Origin: Candidatus Enterovibrio altilux
Lineage (GTDB): Bacteria; Pseudomonadota; Gammaproteobacteria; Enterobacterales; Vibrionaceae
Direction: 5' to 3'
DNA length: 64,000 nt
NCBI RefSeq assembly: GCF_002381345.1
Contig: NZ_CP020660.1
Location: 1-64,000 of the forward strand
Below the pieces are notes generated by a model. That model saw nothing but the letters and a program-made list of their open reading frames with translations, was not told where the DNA came from and made no database searches. Every line of letters starts with the position of its first letter. Positions within the stretch are counted from its first letter, which is position 1. Shown piece by piece: positions 34,431 to 42,780 of the stretch. A program made the translations under genes and the position numbers.

Positions 34431-35003
34431 TTAAAAATTTTTATTCATAAAGGAAGAAAGTTTTTTGTCACGCGCAATATCTTGCAATGCGGCTTCAAGC
34501 AGACGGTTTAACGCAATTTCCATATCTACAAATGATGCACTTATTGTACCTTGAGTTGTTGACTGGCCGGAGTAGCGTTGCACAAATTTATTATTACTTG
34601 TTTCAGCAACTAACTGAATTTGAACATTGGTGGTTATAGTATGAGAGAAAGCTGAATATTCAACTTTCACCAGTGAATTAAGAAGATCTAAGCGAAGCTT
34701 ACCTTTTGCATGGGTAGTTACTCGATAGCCTTGAGAACTTAACTGACGTATTAACGCATTTTCAAGCATAATTCGCATATTTGATGTAGGATGAATGAGC
34801 TGTATATTTTGGGGGCCATTATCGATAATTGCAACGAATTGTGCGGTACGCAAGTCGCGGCTTTCAACCATAACCAGTACATTTTGAGTAATAGCAATGG
34901 ATGAGATAGTTGGTTGTGGAGAAATTGTAAGCTGTGATTTTTTAGATGTTGAGCAAGCACTCAAAGCTAGAATAAACCCAGATACAAGCAAAAGTTTTTT
35001 CAT
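34431..35003 (-). CDS. yajG: YajG family lipoprotein
   Basis: The 190-residue product has a lipoprotein signal peptide (MKKLLLVSGFILALSAC, lipidated Cys17), so it is anchored in the envelope, probably the outer membrane. The pattern of the mature part, VESRDLRTAQFVAII, IHPTSNMRIMLENALIRQL, SSQGYRV and a final DMEIALNRLLEAALQDIARD, follows E. coli YajG (192 residues). The biochemical role of YajG is not established. In enterics it is divergent from bolA; here bolA is 3.9 kb away, beyond the lpoB-hinT group. The frame is intact. Confidence 0.8.
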   Translation of the reverse strand: MKKLLLVSGFILALSACSTSKKSQLTISPQPTISSIAITQNVLVMVESRDLRTAQFVAIIDNGPQNIQLIHPTSNMRIMLENALIRQLSSQGYRVTTHAKGKLRLDLLNSLVKVEYSAFSHTITTNVQIQLVAETSNNKFVQRYSGQSTTQGTISASFVDMEIALNRLLEAALQDIARDKKLSSFMNKNF

Positions 35004-35112
35004 GGTTTAATACATTCCTTTGATACTTGCCTTATTTAGAAGCTTCAACCGCAATAAACTTACTATCGAAAGTAATAATTTGTGAATTATCTAGAAAATG
35101 TTGCAATTTAGC

Positions 35113-36108
35113 GACTTTATTTCCTAATTCGAGTTCAGAAGCAAATTGTCCACATAATTCACTATTAAGCAATCGTTTTAGTTTTAGGTATACCTAACTT
35201 AGTCAGTTTATGTAACGCTTTTATCATGCCATAAGTTTCGCTAATCTGAGCATTATTCTATCTTAAGCTCTATGTCCCTCTCAGTAGTTGTTTAATTTAA
35301 ACCATTGATATTTTACTATGGAACATTTATAATAACTATACTCCGTTTTTTAGTGCTAATGGGAACTATATAACTTCTAGTAATTGACTGCTAAATGACT
35401 CATATGATTTTGCTTCCAAAAAGTGCTTTTTTTTGGTGGGATGAGTGGAATCTCTCGCTTAATCCGAACAGTTTCGTAACATTGTTTGGTATCGTAAGCA
35501 CCGTTGGCTGATGTTTCATGGATTTTCAGTGGGTCTATGTGAATGATCTAGGTAGCACCCCCTGTCAGTCATATTTGAGGCGCTTAACTCAGTAGCAATG
35601 ACTTCATGCGTATTTATATCTACCGCTAAATATTACTTGCGCCAGACTCCCCATTTTCCATCAAGACAATGCTTTTTTATTTTCTATTTTCCTTAACCGT
35701 AGACTTTGAGTCCCGTAAAATAAATGACTAAATTCTAGATGCTTCCTTTGTTCTTCGTCTTGAACGTGACGTTAAGCATTGGGGCTCGCTTGTTAATGCA
35801 TGAAGAATAAGGACATAGTAATGGTAATTGAGCAAGCTTGAAGTCAAAATTAATGACTCCTTGCAGACTTTTCAGTGCATTGAAAATACGCATTTAACCA
35901 TGAGGGCCGGCGGAGTGACTAAATAAACGAGGTTTTCCATGATTACCCTGCTTAGTTTAATTTTATAGCTGAATGATTTCTTTATGAATCTAGAGTGTTA
36001 GTGAACCACGATTGATTAAAGCTTGCTTATAGATTTCAAGATCTAAGTGAATTTAGAAGATTAGAACATAGATTGATAATTTGATTTCCTGACTTAGAAA
36101 ACAAATCT
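35113..36108 (-). mobile_element. IS903-like copy, near full length
   Basis: GACTTTATTTCCTAATTCGAG to GACTTAGAAAACAAATCTG, transposase on the minus strand and broken throughout. It separates yajG from lpoB, ending 35 bp from the lpoB stop codon. Confidence 0.82.
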
Positions 36109-36143
36109 GTTACACAAAGAAATATCACCGCATGAGAGTATGC

Positions 36144-36734
36144 TTACCAACCAAATAAAGATTTAGATTGCTTTTTACGTATTTCCGTCTCATCAGCCCA
36201 TTCAATCATGCCAGATTCCAGATCTATCAAACGCATCGTCATCTTGTAATAAACATTTTCATCATTACTAGTGCGCTTGTTGATACTAGACAAGTTACCA
36301 TACAGCATGTATTGCGCACTCACCATTTCACCAAATTGAGTTGCGGTACTATTATTTACTAATATACTATTTTTTTGAAAATTTAACTGATCGTGCACAG
36401 CATCCATACGAGTCATATCAACAAAGCGAAATTTTTTAGATTGAAGCAGACGAGTGCTAATACTATCCGTAATAGATTCAGTATCAATATGTTCAGCTGT
36501 TTTATTTTTGATTGATTCAACAAATAAAATTGGATGATTGTCTCGTATAATTTCAGCAATTTTACTCGAATTAAGCATGCTGTCTGTCATGTCGACAGCA
36601 ATTTTTTGCAAGTCGGTAGAACCGAACTCTATGGTGGTCGTTTCCACTTCCTGCGAATCACCATAGTTCACTTTTTGCAAGCAGCCACCCATAAGGAGCA
36701 TCACTCCCACTAATATAATTATGTTTTTATTCAT
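36144..36734 (-). CDS. lpoB: Outer-membrane lipoprotein LpoB, activator of PBP1b
   Basis: The 196-residue protein begins with a lipoprotein signal (MNKNIIILVGVMLLMGGC, Cys18). The globular domain has the LpoB/YcfM pattern: STDLQKIAVDMTDSML, HPILFVESIKNKTAEHIDT, SKKFRFVDMTRMD, and the end DLESGMIEWADETEIRKK. LpoB reaches through the peptidoglycan and stimulates the transglycosylase and transpeptidase of PBP1b. It is the last gene of a minus-strand group hinT, COG3014 lipoprotein, lpoB. The small lipoprotein gene ycfL that often precedes lpoB is not found in the 77-bp gap. Confidence 0.88.
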   Translation of the reverse strand: MNKNIIILVGVMLLMGGCLQKVNYGDSQEVETTTIEFGSTDLQKIAVDMTDSMLNSSKIAEIIRDNHPILFVESIKNKTAEHIDTESITDSISTRLLQSKKFRFVDMTRMDAVHDQLNFQKNSILVNNSTATQFGEMVSAQYMLYGNLSSINKRTSNDENVYYKMTMRLIDLESGMIEWADETEIRKKQSKSLFGW

Positions 36735-36811
36735 TTCATAATCCTATTTTAGTCATGACCAGATATGTCACTGAATGATACGTAATGACAGAAACACCAC
36801 GGTGATTCACA

Positions 36812-38272
36812 CTAGATTCCGCTTAAAAAGCTTTGCCAATAAATAACGTTACCACCGTGTCTGAATAACCATAGCAACGTTATCTGATCTGATTTGAGTA
36901 TAATGTTTATTATTTTTCCATCTGCAGTAACTACATGCTGTCCGGCTGGGTAGAAACCACTATAAACACCCGCGGTTTGTGGCAATGTTTGCCAACTACG
37001 TGTATCGGGTTGGTCACTCAACACGTTGAAAATATTAGCAACTAAATTATTTATACCACGCTTATTTTGTTCTGCTAGCGACTTACGAACTGCATTTTTT
37101 GCCACAATTCGCAACACTTGCCGTGCGGCCATCGAGGGCAGAGATTCGTTAAGAAACTGCTGTGCCATAGCATTTACGTCAGTGAGCTGCAACGGTTTTA
37201 CCAAAATATCATCAATCAATATTGCACCTTGAGGTGTGTTAAATAATGAACGGTAATATGGTAACGACACTGAATAAGACACAAGATTGTTATGATTATC
37301 GTACAACCATAAAGGTAATCTCCATGCATGCCTGGCGTTGACTATGTTCTGTTCATTTAAGATAACCAATGTCGCACTATTATGCACAGGTTGTACATAT
37401 GGACCATATTTTTTTTCAAGAAGAATTAGTGCACTTTGACGACCTTGTTTTATGGCAACGCGTTTAGCAGACTCAGCAACGTATGTATTGTTAGGTTCAA
37501 CCGCCAATGCACGGTTATAATCAATAAATGCACTATTCAAATTTCGTTCAATTTCATGCAATAAACCAGACAGATAAAAAAGATACCCATTTTGAACGCC
37601 GCCTAACATTTTTCCAGCATCAGGATAATGAGAAATTATAGCGCCTATGTTATCTGATATGCCATTTTGCTGAATAGTATTTTTAATTTGTTTAAGTTCT
37701 TTCGCTCGTAATTGCAACGCATTTTTTTGCACATAGTTTGCACGGCGCGCTTCAACCAACGCTCCATCAAGATCACTTTTTCTTAAGTAATTCAACATTA
37801 AATAAAGATGCATAAACCCAAGCTCATACCCTGGTGGTGAGTATGTTAGCATATTGTTATTACTAAACAACGAACCGACTTGATTCAAACCTTCGGAGAG
37901 TGGCATGATCGCCTGACGTTGCTGTTCAGTCACCTGAGTATCAACTTTCTGTAATATGCTTTGGCTCAAGACAGCATCGCCAGCAAGTAAAGCCAAGCGT
38001 CCCCGCTCCATACCCGTTAAAATATCACTATAAAGTGTATTAGGAAATGATGTCAATGCTGCTTGATATTGACCACGTGAAGTGAGCATTCTTGTTTTTT
38101 CAAGTGCTGCCGAGTAGTGACTAAACAGGGTCTGAACGGATAAATTTGCACAACCAACAAGTGCAATGCACAACGTACTAACAACAAATAGATAACAATA
38201 ATTGTCCGTCTTGGCCTGTTTGCAATGAAAAATACGTTGATTTAAAAAATACATAATAATATTTGAGAGCAA
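36812..38272 (-). CDS. COG3014-type lipoprotein with TPR-like region
   Basis: The 486-residue protein has a long N-terminal stretch before a lipobox (IALVGC, Cys41 from the first ATG, or Cys35 from the ATG at 38254, which may be the true start). The middle contains helical repeat-like text, including YLSGLLHEIERNLNSAFIDYNRALAVEPNN, a tetratricopeptide-like unit. It matches a conserved Vibrionaceae lipoprotein (COG3014) encoded beside lpoB and hinT. The function is unknown; the position suggests a role in the cell envelope. It starts 18 nt after hinT and is probably in one operon with it. The frame is intact. Confidence 0.75.
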   Translation of the reverse strand: MLSNIIMYFLNQRIFHCKQAKTDNYCYLFVVSTLCIALVGCANLSVQTLFSHYSAALEKTRMLTSRGQYQAALTSFPNTLYSDILTGMERGRLALLAGDAVLSQSILQKVDTQVTEQQRQAIMPLSEGLNQVGSLFSNNNMLTYSPPGYELGFMHLYLMLNYLRKSDLDGALVEARRANYVQKNALQLRAKELKQIKNTIQQNGISDNIGAIISHYPDAGKMLGGVQNGYLFYLSGLLHEIERNLNSAFIDYNRALAVEPNNTYVAESAKRVAIKQGRQSALILLEKKYGPYVQPVHNSATLVILNEQNIVNARHAWRLPLWLYDNHNNLVSYSVSLPYYRSLFNTPQGAILIDDILVKPLQLTDVNAMAQQFLNESLPSMAARQVLRIVAKNAVRKSLAEQNKRGINNLVANIFNVLSDQPDTRSWQTLPQTAGVYSGFYPAGQHVVTADGKIINIILKSDQITLLWLFRHGGNVIYWQSFLSGI

Positions 38273-38290
38273 TACATTGAAAGCCGAACA

Positions 38291-38641
38291 TTAACCGATC
38301 AGCATAGGGCCCAAAAAGTGACCACCCACCAAATGCATATGAATATGATAAATTTCTTGCCCACTATGCACATTACAGTTCATGATCAAACGGTAACCAT
38401 CTTTATCGATACCCTCTTCCTTTGCAAGCTTTCTCGCTACTGTAAACATACGACCCATTGTGACTTCATCTTCGGTTTCAATATCGTTAACAGTTGGAAT
38501 CAGCTTGTTTGGTATAATAAGAATATGGCTTGGCGCACGAGGATTAATGTCGCGGAATGCGGTTATAAGATCATCTTGATAGACTATGTCAGCAGGAATT
38601 TCCTTACGAATGATTTTACTAAATATAGTTTCTTCGGCCAT
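38291..38641 (-). CDS. hinT: HIT-family purine nucleoside phosphoramidase HinT
   Basis: I chose the ATG at 38641 (MAEETIFSK) because GGAGG stands 6 nt before it; an upstream in-frame ATG at 38671 would add ten residues and has no such site. The 116-residue cytosolic protein carries the histidine triad H99-I-H101-M-H103, plus the HIT features [14 protein letters not shown] and [15 protein letters not shown]. HinT hydrolyses adenosine 5'-phosphoramidates. It heads the minus-strand group with the COG3014 lipoprotein and lpoB, matching the Vibrio and E. coli arrangement of hinT near lpoB. Confidence 0.93.
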   Translation of the reverse strand: MAEETIFSKIIRKEIPADIVYQDDLITAFRDINPRAPSHILIIPNKLIPTVNDIETEDEVTMGRMFTVARKLAKEEGIDKDGYRLIMNCNVHSGQEIYHIHMHLVGGHFLGPMLIG

Positions 38642-38818
38642 AAGTACCTCCAACAGAATGATTACATGCACTTGTTAGTATGCGAGAGATGCTAACAATG
38701 AGCAATATGAAACAGCATTTTTATAGCAACCTGTGTGTGATTCTGCGTAAAAGATTAATAAACTTCCATATCAATAAACAATATATCTTGATATAGTACT
38801 TGTTTTATTGGAGGTACT

Positions 38819-38875
38819 ATGGAGCATAGAATAAATGATATGTTACATATGCTCCAGCCTGCTTTTTCAAGTTGA
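38819..38875 (+). CDS. Possible 18-codon small ORF or leader
   Basis: An ATG directly behind a strong ribosome binding site (TTGGAGGTACT) opens MEHRINDMLHMLQPAFSS and stops at 38875, between hinT and bolA on the bolA strand. It may be the start of a lost gene or a small peptide. Nothing in the sequence decides between these. The rest of 38642-38928 holds no other gene. Confidence 0.25.
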   Translation: MEHRINDMLHMLQPAFSS

Positions 38876-38928
38876 TAGCAGTATAGGCAACATGGCATAA
38901 CATAAGTTAATAAAAATTATAGTAAATA

Positions 38929-39258
38929 ATGATTATTCAACAAAAAATTCAACAGAAGTTAACCGTGGCATTCTCTCCAATATTCCTTGATGTAGTGAAT
39001 GAAAGTCATATGCATAATGTACCTGTAGGCTCTGAAAGTCACTTTAAAGTGACGGTCGTAGCAATTACCTTTGAAGGAAAACATATATTAGCCAGACATC
39101 GCGCGGTTAATCGAGCGTTAAAAGATGAGTTGCAACATGGTCTCTATGCTTTAATAATTCATACATATACGGAACGCGAGTGGAATGATTTAAGCGATCA
39201 ATTTTCAGTGTCACCACCTTGTCACGGTGGAGCCACATTTGAGAATGATATTGGCTAA
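38929..39258 (+). CDS. bolA: BolA family protein
   Basis: The 109-residue cytosolic protein has the BolA fold: QQKIQQKLTVAFSPIFLDVVNES at the start, SHFKVTVVAITFEGKHILARHRAVNRAL with the conserved FxGxxxxxRHRxVxxAL pattern, and LKDELQHGLYALIIHTYTEREW. BolA proteins work with monothiol glutaredoxins in iron-sulfur cluster handling and affect cell shape and biofilm. A CGFS glutaredoxin, grxD, is at the far right of this window. No good ribosome binding site precedes the ATG. Downstream, a 23-codon frame at 39279-39350 behind AAAGGAGCTG is of unknown meaning. Confidence 0.92.
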   Translation: MIIQQKIQQKLTVAFSPIFLDVVNESHMHNVPVGSESHFKVTVVAITFEGKHILARHRAVNRALKDELQHGLYALIIHTYTEREWNDLSDQFSVSPPCHGGATFENDIG

Positions 39259-39500
39259 AACTAAAGGAGCTGTTAGAAATGGAAATTATTCATGCAAAGG
39301 TAATACTCATATTCAATGAATGTACCAACCACTTTATCAGATTTTGTTAAAAAAATTTTTAAAAATTATATATATATTATCCTTCAGGCACAAGTAGGTT
39401 ATTAATGAATAAAACTGTTCATAAATAGATATATTAGCGGTTTTGTTTGAATATTGGCTATAATTCAACCCCCTGCACTTGTTGCCTCAGTATCAGTATA

Positions 39501-39724
39501 GGTTTATTTCCTAATTCGCGCTCAAATAGTAAATCTCCAGATAATGCACTATTAGACATGCACTTTTGTGTTAGAGATACTTAGCTTCGTCAGTTGATTG
39601 AATGCTTTTATCATGGCGTCAGTTTCACTAATTTGAGCTGTATGAGTCTTTAGGCTCCACGTTCCTTCCAGTAGTTTTTTGATTCAAACCATTGCTGTCT
39701 CTGCTAGGGAATGTTTATGGTAAT
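39501..39724 (-). mobile_element. Solitary 225-bp IS903-like transposase-3' tail
   Basis: GGTTTATTTCCTAATTCGCG to TAGGGAATGTTTATGGTAAT. It stops exactly at the internal point where the chimeric copies elsewhere change orientation, but here non-IS sequence follows. The gap 39725-40019 shows no supported gene. Confidence 0.75.
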
Positions 39725-40019
39725 ATTAGCGGACAATTTGATTGATACAAATATCTATGCCAGCAATAGTGTTAATGCTGGTTACATGACACTTAGCTTA
39801 CCTCTCCGAATACTGTCATATGGGTATTCTGCCAAGACGTACAGTACATTAACAAGTAACCCAAACATATCAAAATAAAATCATGGAAGTCAATGCATCC
39901 TAATAAAAGAAAGTGTGCATAGTATTATCAAATACCATGTTATAAAATATTTGCTAAAGTACCAAAAATAATGAAGCGTTCGTTCTGAACTAATTATTGT
40001 AAGTTTGCAATTTACTGTA

Positions 40020-40879
40020 TTACAATAAATCTAATTTATTGATTAATACCTTCGTTTCTTCTAAATAATGTCCACCAAATAAGAGGCAATGATTGAGCAT
40101 ATGGTAAAGATTATAGATGTCTTTTCGTTCGTAGAACTCAGATTCAAATGGCCACACTTCGTTATAGCCTTGGTAGAATATTTTGGGGAACCCTGGGAAT
40201 AACTGTGTGGTTGCTATATCGACTTCTCTGTTTCCCCAATAACATGCCGGATCGTAGATGATAGGACCGTTAATCGGCATTGACGCATTACCTGCCCATA
40301 AATTTCCATGCAGCAAACATGGTTGCGGCTAATGCCCATTAAGACGTTCTTTGATAGTTTCAACGATAGTCTCAATATCACCAGATGACATATTGCGTTC
40401 TTCTGATAACTGTAATTGAAGGCCTATACGGTGATCAGCAAAAATGGACCCATTTTCGGTGCCAGTTATTTCTCTGTTCCGTTGTTCCTATAAAGTTATC
40501 AATGTCAAAACCATATTCTAGTTGCTCCCCCATTGGTGGAGGCTCGCTAGTTTTCTGCCGAGTAAATAGGCATTTTTTTATCCAGGGCTTTCATGGGAAT
40601 ATAATTTAGCACCAGCACTGCCTTTTCTTTAATGATCCCAATGTAAATGACTTGAGGAACCGAAACTATACTACTGAGTCCTAAGTGTCTTAGGCTTTCA
40701 ATTTCAGCTTCATAAATGGCAAGATTTTCACGTACGTTTACTTTTATGAAAAATTTAATACTTCCACAACTGATGACATAACATTCATTAATATCGCTAC
40801 TATCAATGGGTGTTATCTCATTAATTTCAAGCTGTTGCCTGAATGTGAGAGACAGCTGGACAGCAAGCGAATGCCACAT
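40020..40879 (-). pseudogene. Ruined fructosamine kinase family protein
   Basis: The minus strand begins MWHSLAVQLSLTFRQQLEIN at 40879 and matches Vibrio fructosamine-3-kinase-like proteins: SSDINECYVISCGSIKFFIK, then AVLVLNYIPMKAL. Near 40550 the frame is lost; pieces KLASLHQWGSN and EQLEYGFDIDNFIG continue in other frames. An in-frame TAG lies just before PQPCLLHGNLWAGNASMP, the catalytic HGD-type loop with D to N. The end, DPACYWGNREVDIATTQLFP to NLYHMLNHCLLFGGHYLEE, is well preserved to the stop at 40020. The intact enzyme phosphorylates protein-bound ketoamines. Decay looks recent because both ends read cleanly. Confidence 0.88.
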
Positions 40880-41091
40880 AAGTATACCTCTATGTTTCAG
40901 TACGCAAAATAATACAATAGCAAAATAGTAGCGTAATCTTGCAAGAGTAAAGTGTGATTAGAGCACAAACCATGATGTCTTCATCATTTTTGCTGTAAAA
41001 TATGATACATCTCCAGATCAAAGATTAAGTTTATTATTTAAATGTATTTTTGTTTTTATTAGTACAGTTAAAAACTGAGCAAGCTTTGCTC

Positions 41092-41905
41092 CCTAAATTA
41101 GGAACTAAATTATCAATCTACACTTTAAATAACTAGATTCACGTAAATATTTAAGTCTATGGACAAACGTCATTATAAAGTAACCAACAGGAAACAGTAT
41201 AATCAATCTTTAATCAATTACAGCTTACTAGCATTGTGGATTGATGAAAAAAAGCTATTCGGCTATGGCATTGAATGAAGCAGAGTAATCGTGGAAGACC
41301 TCTTTTATTTAGCAACTTAGTCATTAATGCTACGAGGCTGAAAGCCTACAGTGAAGACGAATGGGAAGTAAAACAGTATGGCATTGACGGTTAGCGTTGA
41401 GTTTGATGCAAGGTACATTTAGCGATAGGTATAAATACGCATAAAATCATTGTTGCTGAGTTCAACTCACCCAATATGACTAACGGTGGTGTGCTACCTA
41501 ATTTACTCAAACAAACCCGTTGAAAAATCAATTCAATATTAGGCGACAGTGCTTATGACACAAGATAAGGTTACGAACCCGTTCGTGTTAAACGAGCGGG
41601 TTCATTCATTCCACGAAGAAGAGAAGCAACTTTTTAAAAATGCAGTCATCCGCGTAGTTTATCGGTCAGTTACCAGAAGTTATACGGTTCAAATAGGTAT
41701 TATAAAACGAGGTCTGGTTACCCATAACGTTGCCTATTAGAGGCGCCAATGTTTCAAGTTAAAAGATTTTTCATAGGGACATTAAGCTTAAGGGATTACA
41801 ATGCCCAGATTGGCTCAATTTATGCAATGATAAAAATATTAAATAATCTGACAGTGTTAAGTTGGACTTAAATGAAAGTCTCATTTAGTAGTTAATCATA
41901 TTCAA
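41092..41905 (+). mobile_element. IS903-like copy with internal deletion
   Basis: It starts at AGCTTTGCTCCCTAAATTAGG, reads the N-terminal transposase part (MDKRHYKVTNRKQYN at 41159), loses about 150 bp near 41325, and continues to TTAATCATATTCAAATTAGC. The right end runs into the 3' end of the convergent csiV gene. The preceding 40880-41091 holds nothing recognisable. Confidence 0.8.
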
Positions 41906-42742
41906 ATTAGCTCTCGTTACTTGAATAATGAGACCCATAAAAGGATGATCTAAATAATGAATTTCACCACTTTTCATGCGGCGTTTTTGTTTGAAAGTGT
42001 AAGACTGTAAATACTTTTCGATGGTGTAAGTACGTTTTAATTGCTGTGTTTTTGTAAATTTTACATCCGAACTATTAACGTTCTCCGTGTTTTTAATCAT
42101 TGTTGTTCCATCTTGAGTTATATTTTTTGCGGGCGTATTAGGTTGTTTCAGAATAGATGCAGGTGTGGCGCTGATATCATCTAATACTTTTCGCTCGCCA
42201 GGCTCACGTAAAATAAGATCAGTTTCTATGAATAGGTAATGCTCAACATACACACGAATAAACCCGTCTAATTCATACATTGAACCATTTTGTTTCGTTA
42301 TATTTGAGTCGCCATTTAGAGATAATGCATGACTATACCCTTGGACATCTTCTGATGTTTCATTAGTGTAGAAGTCATTGTCATATTTTATGCCTGCAGT
42401 GAAACGTAGCTTAGGCATAATACTTTTGCTACCATCATTTTGACGCCATGCAACATGAAGGAGTGGTTTAAAATCAACGTGCCGAGATAAAAGATTATAT
42501 TCTTCATTCAACTTACAATCACTTTTTGGTAACAATTTGATGTCACGTGAAGAGAGTGTGACTGAATCAAGCACTGAAATTGCATTAAAAAAATCATTAT
42601 TATTTAGTTCTTCCTGCCAATTTTCTTTTATTGTATCTGAATTTTGGTTTCTTTTAAATACGATGACTTCAACATCATATATACGCTCGGCTAGTGATGA
42701 CCAGCTAATGGTGTATAACAGCAGGACAATTAGCTTCTTCAA
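41885..42742 (-). CDS. CsiV family periplasmic protein
   Basis: The 285-residue product has a signal peptide (MKKLIVLLLYTISWSSLA) and then ERIYDVEVIVFKRN, the hallmark start of the CsiV family, which is encoded next to mfd in Vibrionaceae and other gammaproteobacteria. HVDFKPLLHVAWRQ and a conserved end DHPFMGLIIQVT also fit. The role is linked to the cell envelope; the name comes from inner-envelope peptidoglycan binding reports and is not deducible here. The last residues, RANLNMINY and the stop codon itself, lie in sequence like the right end of the IS copy 41092-41905, so the natural C-terminus has probably been replaced. Confidence 0.72.
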   Translation of the reverse strand: MKKLIVLLLYTISWSSLAERIYDVEVIVFKRNQNSDTIKENWQEELNNNDFFNAISVLDSVTLSSRDIKLLPKSDCKLNEEYNLLSRHVDFKPLLHVAWRQNDGSKSIMPKLRFTAGIKYDNDFYTNETSEDVQGYSHALSLNGDSNITKQNGSMYELDGFIRVYVEHYLFIETDLILREPGERKVLDDISATPASILKQPNTPAKNITQDGTTMIKNTENVNSSDVKFTKTQQLKRTYTIEKYLQSYTFKQKRRMKSGEIHYLDHPFMGLIIQVTRANLNMINY

Positions 42743-42780
42743 AGCATTACTCCAGTTCGGTTACGTCAAATATCTTAGAT

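Noticed and set aside
39279-39350. Small gene of 23 codons after bolA with a good ribosome binding site
   Set aside because: It is too short, has no recognisable motif, and the downstream sequence is decayed; it is mentioned only under bolA.
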